Below, piece by piece: positions 45,444-53,498 of a stretch of 64,000 nt of DNA; within the stretch, counting starts at the first letter, position 1; each line of letters begins with the position of its first letter. The notes below the pieces were generated by a model that was given only the letters and a program-made list of their open reading frames with translations, was not told where the DNA came from and did not search any database. A program made the translations under genes and the position numbers. The stretch comes from Aequorivita sublithincola DSM 14238 (GTDB lineage: Bacteria > Bacteroidota > Bacteroidia > Flavobacteriales > Flavobacteriaceae): contig NC_018013.1 of assembly GCF_000265385.1 (NCBI RefSeq), positions 1,019,001 through 1,083,000 on the forward strand, written 5' to 3'.

Positions 45444-45998
45444 ATGAAAAATTTAATAATTATATTTTTATTTTTCACAATCTTCATGGCTCAAGGGCAG
45501 GAAGAAGTTTCAACTCAGAAAGTTTGGCGTGTTAATTTTATAAATCCAGGTGTGGAGGTTGAAGTTCCCGTTAAGAAAAATAGCACTTTTTCAACAAATC
45601 TTGGGGTTGGATTTAATGGTGCATATCCGGACTTAGTTTTTGGCGAAGAAAACGGAATCATTTATATAATAGCACCTTTTGTGGATTTACAGTTCAAGCA
45701 GTTTTATAATTTCGAAAGGAGAGTTGAAAAAGGTAAAAGTATTTCTGGTAATTCCGGCAACTTTATTTCTGCAAGAATAATTTCAAGAGGACCTTCTATT
45801 GCGGACAATGTAATTAGGAAGTCAGATGTTGATATTGCAATAGGCCCAACATGGGGCATTCAAAGAGAATTTGGAAATGTTCACTTCTTGTTCGATTTAG
45901 GGCCACAATTTTATTTCGATATTGATGGAAATAATGGTTTTTGGCCATTAATGGCACAACTGAATATTGGTTTGAATTTAAACTCAAACAAAATGTAG
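45444..45998 (+). CDS. Small secreted/outer-membrane beta protein
   Basis: 184 residues with signal peptide MKNLIIIFLFFTIFMAQGQ. Strand-rich, with repeated short Gly/aromatic strands (STNLGVGFNGAYPDLVFG; FLFDLGPQFYFDIDG; MAQLNIGLNLNSN) like an eight-strand outer-membrane barrel. Third member of the lipoprotein cluster; a terminator follows. Function unknown. Confidence 0.75.
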   Translation: MKNLIIIFLFFTIFMAQGQEEVSTQKVWRVNFINPGVEVEVPVKKNSTFSTNLGVGFNGAYPDLVFGEENGIIYIIAPFVDLQFKQFYNFERRVEKGKSISGNSGNFISARIISRGPSIADNVIRKSDVDIAIGPTWGIQREFGNVHFLFDLGPQFYFDIDGNNGFWPLMAQLNIGLNLNSNKM

Positions 45999-46016
45999 AG
46001 TTACACTTCAAAATCT

Positions 46017-46064
46017 ATAAAGGGATAAGTGTTTTCGTTTATCCCTTTATACGCTTATTTTTTT
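46017..46064 (+). terminator. Terminator of the lipoprotein cluster
   Basis: Perfect 12-bp stem ATAAAGGGATAA (46017-46028) / TTATCCCTTTAT (46039-46050), followed by a T run at 46057-46064. Confidence 0.75.
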
Positions 46065-46169
46065 TAAAAGTTGCAAATTACATCTTAATATCTATAAATA
46101 GATTAGTGAATAAATTATTTTCAGTGCACATTTGTGTGCTATGAATTAAGAAATTAAATTTTTAAAATT

Positions 46170-47141
46170 ATGATAAAGAAATTACTTCTACCGTTGTTTT
46201 TGCTTTGTGCAATTTTTATAAATGCCCAGAGCGTTTATGAGTTTGAAACCGAAAATATTGCTTACCAGAATTTGGTTGGCAGCACTTCGCTTAACAATGG
46301 CGAAGTTTGGGACGATCCGGGATATACCATACCCTTAGGATTTAATTTTACGATCAGTTCTCACACTTTTGGCACTATTTATATTGTGGAATGGAGTTTT
46401 GGCGGAGAACTTTCAAACGAACAAATCGACTCTGGAATTTTAACCCTAATTTCACCGATAGCACAGGATATTGCCGATTTAGGATTTGGTTCGGGAATTT
46501 CACAATCCAATATATCCTATAAAACAGAGGGTTCGCCAGGAAACAAAATCCTGAAAATCGAATGGAACAATATTGGTTTCCTTGATGATTCCACAGAAAG
46601 CGACTTTATGAACTTCCAGCTCTGGTTATATGAAGGATCAAACATTATTGAATATAGATATGGTCCAAACCAAATTAATAATCCATCAGAATCTTTTGAA
46701 GGTATTTCAGGTCCTTTGGTTACCTTGGCAACATCTTTAAATATTGATGAGGGCGAATTGGTGGACAATGGATATGTTGTAGAGGGGGATCCTGCGAATC
46801 CCGCAGTGGCTGTTGTAGCGGCAGGTGATTTTTATGACGGCGATTATTTGCAAGGCGCCATACCCGACGGGATGGTTTACAGATTTACGCCCCAACCATT
46901 ATCAATAGAGGATTTCACACAGAATAATTTCCAAATCTCCCCAAACCCAGCTTCGGAATTTTTGAATATTGAGACGCAACTAAGCAATTACAATTTCAGC
47001 ATCTACAATTCACTTGGGCAAAAAGTGATTGGAGCATTATCTACAAATAAAATAGACATATCCAACCTATCTAACGGAATCTACTACATAAAAATAGAAA
47101 CCGAAACAGGATCGGCTACCAAAAAATTTATAAAGCAATAA
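46170..47141 (+). CDS. Secreted protein with T9SS type A sorting domain
   Basis: 323 residues: signal peptide (LLPLFLLCAIFINAQ), a beta-sandwich-like body (YTIPLGFNFTISSHTFGTIYI ... LKIEWNNIGFLDDSTESDFMNFQLWLYEGSNIIEYRYGP), which looks like a lectin/jelly-roll surface domain, and sorting domain FQISPNPASEFLNIETQ ... GIYYIKIET ... KKFIKQ. The only sorting-domain protein inside the island, so the island relies on the host T9SS. Confidence 0.88.
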   Translation: MIKKLLLPLFLLCAIFINAQSVYEFETENIAYQNLVGSTSLNNGEVWDDPGYTIPLGFNFTISSHTFGTIYIVEWSFGGELSNEQIDSGILTLISPIAQDIADLGFGSGISQSNISYKTEGSPGNKILKIEWNNIGFLDDSTESDFMNFQLWLYEGSNIIEYRYGPNQINNPSESFEGISGPLVTLATSLNIDEGELVDNGYVVEGDPANPAVAVVAAGDFYDGDYLQGAIPDGMVYRFTPQPLSIEDFTQNNFQISPNPASEFLNIETQLSNYNFSIYNSLGQKVIGALSTNKIDISNLSNGIYYIKIETETGSATKKFIKQ

Positions 47142-47186
47142 TAAACATATAGTTCTTGTAGAATATGAAATTTTCAGAAGTAATAC

Positions 47187-47220
47187 AAAATGGGATAAAC
47201 CTTTTAGTTTATCCCATTTT
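47187..47220 (+). terminator. Terminator of the island T9SS gene
   Basis: Perfect 14-bp stem AAAATGGGATAAAC (47187-47200) / GTTTATCCCATTTT (47207-47220) with a 6-nt loop, ending in a T run. Confidence 0.8.
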
Positions 47221-47478
47221 ATAGAATATTTATTCAAAAATCGGGGAATGCTGGATGTGTAGTGCTTTTCATATGCCTTATATTATTATGCTGAAAACTT
47301 TCAAAATAATTTAAACAGCTATTTATTTATAGTTCAAATCAAAACGATTTACTTATTATATCTTGAGCGTTTTCCTTTCCTTTTTGATTTATAGCAGAAT
47401 CTCAAATACAGTCGAATTCGCCCCTCAAAACAGAGACTATCCGCATTCCTATTCTCGATTTACTTCCCATAGCGCCGT

Positions 47479-47608
47479 CACGTTACCTTTCTGATACTGC
47501 TCCATTTTAAAATTTAAAATTAGAAAAGGACTTATAAAAGGGAGCTTGCGACCGGTTATGCAGTGCTCTAATTTTAAATTTTATACCTTTTATCGGAAAG
47601 GTAACGTG
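47479..47608. repeat. 130-bp nested inverted repeat
   Basis: Outer arms CACGTTACCTTTCTGATA (47479-47496) and TATCGGAAAGGTAACGTG (47591-47608), 17 of 18 complementary; inner arms TAAAATTTAAAATTAGA (47508-47524) and TCTAATTTTAAATTTTA (47567-47583), 17 of 17. Loop 42 nt. It stands in the 47142-47935 gap, which otherwise holds no gene I can support. Confidence 0.7.
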
Positions 47609-47935
47609 ATATAGGGATTTATAAATATGATTGGGAACGTTTTGAAATGCTCCTTAGAAATTCAGAACTTCAATAGCAGCAGGATCAAGCGGACTCAATT
47701 TCAAAATTTAATCTTCCAAGGTTTATTCTTCGAAGAATATATAAATAAAATTTTGGGATTGTGCCAAGACAATGTAGTGAAGCGCATTTCCCGAAATGCA
47801 ATGAAGTGGGAATGGGCTGGAACGAGATGTAACGAAAAAATCCAAATTAAATCACATGACACAATTAGCTTGAGAAAAGTTCCGATAGTCCTAAAAAAAT
47901 TCTTATTTGGATATTATAATCGATAATTTTGTAAA

Positions 47936-48820
47936 ATGTTTTATAGAAGGAAAATAGTATTCGCATTGTTGGAGAATTTTGAAGAAGGATTGGAAAGTAC
48001 TCGTCTTCAAAAAATGGTGTTTTTATTAACCAAAATGCAGAAGGAAGCTAATTATGACTTCGTACCATACCGATATGGTTGCTATTCCTATTCTTTAAAA
48101 GCGGATCTTCAAGCAATGGTTAAACGGGATTGGCTTTCAATAAATGAAAAAGCTTACCGCGCAAAAACTAATAAAAAGTACTTTAAGGAGCTTACCACAA
48201 AAGATCAAAAATTAGTATCTGAAACTATTGCTCGATACGGGAATATGAAAACAGACGCCATCACCAAGCATACCTATCTCAATTTTCCATATTATGCGAC
48301 TAAAAGTATTATTGCTGAAAGATTGCTGCCAGAGAAATACTTTAAAAAAGTTATTGATGCGCGTCCAGGTAATGATAGAATAGCTCTTTTTACTATCGGC
48401 TATGAGGGTATTTCTCTAGAAGAGTATCTTAATCGCTTAATCCAAAACAATGTGCATTTATTAGTAGATGTGCGTAAGAATCCGTTGAGTCAAAAATATG
48501 GGTTTAGCAAAAAGACCTTAAGTACCTTTTGTGGCCGTTTGGGTATTGATTATATTCACATACCAGAAGTCGGTATTGATTCTAGTAAGCGTAGAGAATT
48601 AAACTCGCAAGCAGATTATGACGAACTCTTTAAAGAATATCGAGAAACGGTATTAAACGATACAGCGCATAGTCAGAATACTATTTTTGAATTGCTTTTG
48701 CGATACAAAAGAATCGCACTCACCTGCTTTGAAGCTGACACTTGCCAGTGCCACCGCACCCATCTAGCCGAAAAATTAAAAAAATTACCTAATTTTAAAT
48801 ATCCATTAATGCATATATAA
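47936..48820 (+). CDS. Panacea-like / DUF488 fusion protein
   Basis: 294 residues. Residues ~1-110 resemble the Panacea/SocA-type antitoxin domain (LQKMVFLLTKMQ ... FVPYRYGCYSYSLKADLQAMVKRDWL). Residues ~147-290 are DUF488: IALFTIGYEGISLEEYLNRLIQNNVHLLVDVRKNP, RLGIDYIHIPEVGI, and the C-terminal CFEADTCQCHRTHLAEKL with Cys/His that may bind metal. First gene of a three-gene unit (3-bp gap to the next gene). DUF488 proteins are frequent in defence islands, role unknown. Confidence 0.8.
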   Translation: MFYRRKIVFALLENFEEGLESTRLQKMVFLLTKMQKEANYDFVPYRYGCYSYSLKADLQAMVKRDWLSINEKAYRAKTNKKYFKELTTKDQKLVSETIARYGNMKTDAITKHTYLNFPYYATKSIIAERLLPEKYFKKVIDARPGNDRIALFTIGYEGISLEEYLNRLIQNNVHLLVDVRKNPLSQKYGFSKKTLSTFCGRLGIDYIHIPEVGIDSSKRRELNSQADYDELFKEYRETVLNDTAHSQNTIFELLLRYKRIALTCFEADTCQCHRTHLAEKLKKLPNFKYPLMHI

Positions 48821-48823
48821 AAT

Positions 48824-49645
48824 ATGGCGCTCACTAAAGTTCTGATTACGGTTAAGACCTACCCGACTTTCTCATCTACCTACGGCGAATTAGTATGTAC
48901 AGCAGGATTTCTTGAAGATGGAACTTGGATCAGACTTTATCCCATTCCTTTTAGAAAATTGAAACAAGACGAACGCTATAAAAAATATCAATGGATAGAA
49001 TTGGATATTGTAAAAAATGACAAGGATTTTAGACCAGAAAGCTATCGTCCGGCAACCATCGATACACCTATCAGGCTTTTAGATACCATTGATACTAAGA
49101 ATAATTGGTTTCTAAGAAAACAGTTTGTTCTTAATAATGTACATACCGATATGAAAGCTTTGATAGCAAGTGCACACGACAAAGATATCTGTACGTCATT
49201 GGCAGTTTTTAAACCTACAGTCATAAAGAATTTTAAAATTGAGCAAATTGCTGGCGAATATGACAAAAAGAAATTGGATCAACTACAAGCGTTAAATGAT
49301 CAACAAAATCTTTTCGAAATGGACGATCTTAAGTTCGAGCTGGCCGAAAAACTTCCTTATAAATTTTCTTATGAACTCGAAGATGAAAACGGTGTGTCCA
49401 GCACGATGATGATTGAAGATTGGGAAATAGGACAATTGTATAGAAATACTCTTGCCGCATCGGAAGGCAATCAGTCGGTAGCTACAGATAAAGTTAAAGA
49501 AAAATACTTTGATGATTTTGCCGAAACAAAGGATTTACACTTATTCCTGGGAACAACGAAATCATTTCACTATCGTTCCAGAAATCCATTTATGATAATA
49601 GGAACTTTTACCCCTAAAATTGATACACAAACCAGCCTCTTCTAA
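48824..49645 (+). CDS. Unknown protein linked to DUF488 and HNH genes
   Basis: 273 residues. Not assigned to a family. The N-terminus TKVLITVKTYPTFSSTYGELVCTAGFLEDGTWIRLYPIPFRKL is a conserved-looking block, possibly an ASCH/PUA-like or small-molecule binding fold, and the C-terminus ends FHYRSRNPFMIIGTFTPK. No signal or membrane helices. It begins 3 bp after the DUF488 gene, and its stop abuts the HNH start, so the three are translationally coupled. Confidence 0.75.
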   Translation: MALTKVLITVKTYPTFSSTYGELVCTAGFLEDGTWIRLYPIPFRKLKQDERYKKYQWIELDIVKNDKDFRPESYRPATIDTPIRLLDTIDTKNNWFLRKQFVLNNVHTDMKALIASAHDKDICTSLAVFKPTVIKNFKIEQIAGEYDKKKLDQLQALNDQQNLFEMDDLKFELAEKLPYKFSYELEDENGVSSTMMIEDWEIGQLYRNTLAASEGNQSVATDKVKEKYFDDFAETKDLHLFLGTTKSFHYRSRNPFMIIGTFTPKIDTQTSLF

Positions 49646-50460
49646 ATGCGCTGCATTTTCTGCAAACAAATATCAGATTCCTCAAAAAGTGTCCAGCATA
49701 TAATTCCTGAATCACTGGGAAACAAGGATTTGATTCTGCCATCTGGGACGGTATGTGATTCCTGTAATCAATATTTTGCGATTAAAATAGAAAAGCCGAT
49801 GTTAGAAATGAAATATTTTCAAAATGTAAGGTTTAGGAATCAGATTAAAAGTAAAAAAGGTAGAAATATTCCTTACAAAACTCTCTTCCCTCATAAAGAT
49901 GGTGGTTGGTTCGATATGTATATTCAGGATGACAGCCTTGCATTCAGTGGCGATGATTCAAAAATTATCAATTTGATTAAAGAAAAAAAAGTAAATAAAA
50001 TGATGTTTGAAGTGGTTGACCAGCCAGTATATCCCAACATCAATATTTCTCGCTTTCTCGCTTTCTCGCAAAAACAGCTATTGAAGCCTTTGCTATAAAA
50101 TTTGAAGACGATAGGATATTACTAAATGAAATGATTGACATGCCTCAATTAGATCTATTAAGAGAATTTGCTCGATATGGAAAAGGGAAATTTTGGAACT
50201 ATCACCAACGTCGCATTTATTCTGAGGAAACTCGCTTTGAAGACCCTCTACACCATCCAGAGCCTTATAAAGTACTACACGAATTGGATTTCTTGATACT
50301 TAAGCCGGGTATATATTATTTCGTCTTGGTCATTATGGGTATTGAGTATGTTATCAATTGTGGCGCTTCTGAATTGGATTTATATAGACTTTGGTTATTG
50401 GAAAATGATGATATTTCACCCATTAGAAGATTTTCAGAAAGAATAATAAATAAAAAGTGA
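49646..50460 (+). pseudogene. HNH endonuclease gene frameshifted by an 8-bp repeat
   Basis: The first frame (49646-50098) has an HNH_5-type zinc nuclease: CIFC near the start, [10 protein letters not shown] and CDSCNQYF. It runs into [19 protein letters not shown] and stops. The second frame (ending at 50460) reads [26 protein letters not shown], then the rest of the protein. The two overlap at three copies of TTTCTCGC (50046-50069); removing one copy would rejoin [16 protein letters not shown] into one ~269-residue protein. So it is a recent pseudogene or a phase-variable gene. Downstream of the DUF488 gene pair. Confidence 0.8.
50046..50069 (+). repeat. Three tandem copies of TTTCTCGC
   Basis: Copies at 50046-50053, 50054-50061 and 50062-50069, inside the HNH gene. 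With two copies the frame is open; with three it is broken. Confidence 0.9.
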
Positions 50461-50520
50461 AGCCATTTCAATAATCTCTTATTAAAATTTTACATACTTC
50501 CTATCTAATCTCAAAATAAT

Positions 50521-51108
50521 TCAATGTGTTATAAATCTATTATAATAATGTAATTTTAACTGTATAGCGACATACACTTCAAATAAGTAAAGCTCCGTTG
50601 AGCCTTCTATGGGCAAAAGGGATACCTGGCAATCTTCTCTTAATATTTTTTTAAATGGCCCGGAAAACTTGTCAAAATCAAGTTCTTTTCTCGTTCCTGT
50701 GTGCTTTATTCCCAAAACCTCATTATGGAATTCTCTACCCATCGTGTAACTCAAAGAAGATGAGAAATGATTTGATCCTTTTATATGTTGATGAATACGT
50801 TTAATAACACCACGAGATATTCCTGTGTAAAATGGTTCATCATCTAACCAAAAGAGATAAATACCCTTAAAATCTTCGAATTGCTCTAATTGAGGAATTA
50901 GGCGTTTTAAGGAATTGTGAGATGTCGCCTTTCCAACTCCTATTTTACCAAAGTTCTCATAGATACTAATTACTCTTGACTTATTTTTGAGCTTAGCGAG
51001 CATAGCAGGAAAATTTTCAATTATTTCCTTAAATTCCCGAGTTTCATCAGGCAAGAAATTTGGTGGCCAATACTTTTGAAGTTTTACTTTTGGGTTTGCA
51101 TTTGACAT
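50521..51108 (-). CDS. GIY-YIG domain protein
   Basis: 195 residues. Residues ~79-112 show the GIY-YIG core: GIYLFWLDDEPFYTGISRGVIKRIHQHIKG, with the two Tyr-containing strands and the Arg of the catalytic centre in RIHQH, and a Glu in MGREFHNEV further on. A single-strand-cleaving nuclease fold is expected. It starts 8 bp after the DUF3800 stop and is the last gene of the seven-gene minus-strand operon. Confidence 0.75.
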   Translation of the reverse strand: MSNANPKVKLQKYWPPNFLPDETREFKEIIENFPAMLAKLKNKSRVISIYENFGKIGVGKATSHNSLKRLIPQLEQFEDFKGIYLFWLDDEPFYTGISRGVIKRIHQHIKGSNHFSSSLSYTMGREFHNEVLGIKHTGTRKELDFDKFSGPFKKILREDCQVSLLPIEGSTELYLFEVYVAIQLKLHYYNRFITH

Positions 51109-51116
51109 TGTGAATA

Positions 51117-52184
51117 CTAATCTTTAAAAGCTTGCGGAAAATTGTGAACTAAAAAATCAAGTGGGTTAATACCTTCTCCTTTCTCTAAACCCAACGCTAT
51201 TGGGGATACATCGTCAGTTGGCCATAGACATTGAGAATTTGACAATTGGAATAGCTTACTTTCTTTAATTTGTTTTGAAAACTTTTCCATTTTACCTTCT
51301 TCATTATTATAAGCAAAAGCAATTGCGCTGGCAATTAAATCAGCACATTGAACACCCATTTCATCAGTAGAGTTAACCAATTCCACAGATGAGATTTGAT
51401 GAGGGAAACTCATAGTACGATTATCATATCCTATTTCTATGGTTTTGCTGGTTTTTGGAACAAGTTCAAGTGTTTTATCGATGTATCTTTTATAATGTTC
51501 AATTTGTTTTGACTGATCAAATCTCACATCAATTTTATCATTAATCTGTTTTGCCCATTTATCACAAAGAACCAAAAAGGTAGAAAATGTGACATCTATT
51601 GAAAATTGGTCAACCGCACCCAAAACTTCTTCAATATGGCTTTTACTTTTTCTAACAGGTTCAAGAATTTTCTTTTCGTCAATTTGGCAATACAATTCTT
51701 CAGTTATAGTGTAGAAATTACTGATTGATACAGCATCTTTATTTCTAATCATTGCAACAAAAGCTTCTAGAAAAATGTTGAATAAATGTTTATTCCAATA
51801 GAAGTTACCGAAGTAGAATATCCAATTTGTATAGGCTATATGGCGACCGTGAAGGTATAAGTCATATCCTTTATGATAAAAAACCGTCTCAATCAATAAA
51901 TCGACTATCTGGCCACAAGTAGCAAATTCCTTATTCGCATAATATAGTATTATGTGATCTTCCTTAATCCAAGGACTGTTCAAAAAAGCTAAAATCTTTC
52001 TTCGACCTGCATCACTCTTTTTTAATTGCTTAAAATGAATCTCGCCATCTACAATGAAAATTGATTTTATTTCATTTTGCGCCTTATCATCATAATTTAC
52101 GGAAGCCAAAACAAAAACCTTTTGATCATTATTGAGCATATCCTGACCAGTATTTCCAGCCTCATCAAAATAGATTTTATTCAT
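51117..52184 (-). CDS. DUF3800 domain protein
   Basis: 355 residues. The N-terminus MNKIYFDEAGNTGQDMLN is the DUF3800 signature (YxDExGNTG), an RNase H-like acidic fold; the C-terminal part has STDEMGVQCADLIASAIAFAYNN, the usual xxDxxxxADLxA helix. DUF3800 proteins are common in restriction and defence loci, possibly as nucleases. Follows the GIY-YIG gene after a 105-bp gap, so it may be a separate transcript or an attenuated part of the same operon. Confidence 0.82.
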   Translation of the reverse strand: MNKIYFDEAGNTGQDMLNNDQKVFVLASVNYDDKAQNEIKSIFIVDGEIHFKQLKKSDAGRRKILAFLNSPWIKEDHIILYYANKEFATCGQIVDLLIETVFYHKGYDLYLHGRHIAYTNWIFYFGNFYWNKHLFNIFLEAFVAMIRNKDAVSISNFYTITEELYCQIDEKKILEPVRKSKSHIEEVLGAVDQFSIDVTFSTFLVLCDKWAKQINDKIDVRFDQSKQIEHYKRYIDKTLELVPKTSKTIEIGYDNRTMSFPHQISSVELVNSTDEMGVQCADLIASAIAFAYNNEEGKMEKFSKQIKESKLFQLSNSQCLWPTDDVSPIALGLEKGEGINPLDFLVHNFPQAFKD

Positions 52185-52289
52185 ATTCGGAATTTTTCAT
52201 TGTATTGATATAATGTTTAAGATAAAAGAGATCTTAAATATATAAAAGTTTATTATAGCTGTTTGTTCTCTTGTTATTCGCTGTCTTTG

Positions 52290-53498
52290 TCATCGTCTTT
52301 TCAGCTCCGCCGTTGTAGGCTCATAATAAAAATCTCCAATTGTTCCATCCTTAATTTTATCAATCATCTTATCAATAATAAATATTGGAACTAAAAACCA
52401 TTCTTTAACTTTAACCAATTTTCCAAAACGATCTTTGACCTCAATATCAAGGTTTGCGTTACCTAAAAATTTTTGAATAACCTTTTCCAACTTCATACGA
52501 TTGATATTAGCTAGTTTGTAAGTGGCTACAATTTCAACTTCTGCCATCAGATAAGTTGGATCGTTTTTAGCATTTGAAATACGATTTTTAACCTCTTGAC
52601 CTGTTACACCAATTTTATGAATTACATTCTTGTTCTCAGTTACCAACGGATTATCAGAAAGTGAGCGAAGAACATAAACAGTACCGCTTTCAAGATCATC
52701 ATCACTGTTTTCTCCTGAGAACAAAGGACCCAGATTCGGTTCGGAAATAAATCGGCTTGTTTCATCTTTATACATTGCCCGAATGAGAGACCTTAATAAA
52801 ATATTACTTTCGGTACCATTGGCATAAATAACTCTTAATCGAGCGTCATCTTCACTATTTGGAGCTTTAAAAAATTCACCGATCTTAGCAATGTATGCAA
52901 TCTGACCTCCAATAATAACAAACTGCTTTTCACTAAGAGATGCTTTGGTAAACCCAGCATCTTTTCTAAATCGGATTGTGTTTCGGTAGCCAATCTCAAT
53001 ATCATTCTTAACATCATCAAAGAGAGGTTTAAATTCGTCGAAATCTTGACATACCTCTCTATTTGCCATTTCCTCCACAGCCCTTTTTACTGAACGTGGT
53101 TTAACATATTTTAATTTAGTGATCGAATCATCTTCTTCATCAACTCCAAGTTTTGCTAATAACTCATCATCACTTAAATTATCTGGAATGCTTGAAACAT
53201 TCTCATAATCTCTACTTAGAATATTTTGATAATCCAAATCACCTAAGAGTGCCTTATGGTTTTTAATTTTGATAATCTGATCAAGCCTGACCGCGTACAA
53301 TCTTTCAAAAATATCCTTGTCTTCTCCGTGCTCTGGCAAACGTCCGTGTTTCTCTACAAATTTTTGAATTTCTTCAAACCCAGCAATAATGCGCTCTTCT
53401 TGTTTAGTATGGGTAATAGATTTCTTGGCTTCAACTTCAACACCTAGTGCTGAAAGAAGCGCATTGTCTTCATCAGTAAGTTTATTTTCCTTAGCCAT
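52290..53498 (-). CDS. T5orf172-type GIY-YIG protein
   Basis: Start at ATG 53496-53498 inside the end of the helicase gene (8-bp overlap, ATGGCTAA); the longer frame is unlikely. About 402 residues. Two small repeats (DEDNALLSALGV, SDDELLAKLGV), a helicase-associated-like motif (EEIQKFVEKHGRLPE), a middle beta domain, and near the C-terminus GTVYVLRSLSDNP ... HKIGVTGQEVKNRISNAKNDPTYL ... ANINRMKLEKVIQKFLGN, the GIY-YIG fold of the T5orf172 type. Probable nuclease subunit of the locus. Confidence 0.8.
   Translation of the reverse strand: MAKENKLTDEDNALLSALGVEVEAKKSITHTKQEERIIAGFEEIQKFVEKHGRLPEHGEDKDIFERLYAVRLDQIIKIKNHKALLGDLDYQNILSRDYENVSSIPDNLSDDELLAKLGVDEEDDSITKLKYVKPRSVKRAVEEMANREVCQDFDEFKPLFDDVKNDIEIGYRNTIRFRKDAGFTKASLSEKQFVIIGGQIAYIAKIGEFFKAPNSEDDARLRVIYANGTESNILLRSLIRAMYKDETSRFISEPNLGPLFSGENSDDDLESGTVYVLRSLSDNPLVTENKNVIHKIGVTGQEVKNRISNAKNDPTYLMAEVEIVATYKLANINRMKLEKVIQKFLGNANLDIEVKDRFGKLVKVKEWFLVPIFIIDKMIDKIKDGTIGDFYYEPTTAELKRR

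Noticed and set aside
47627..47926. 99-codon open frame ahead of the DUF488 gene
   Set aside because: Composition is that of intergenic DNA, no motif or plausible start signal, and it begins next to the large inverted repeat. Possible remnant, not supported as a gene.
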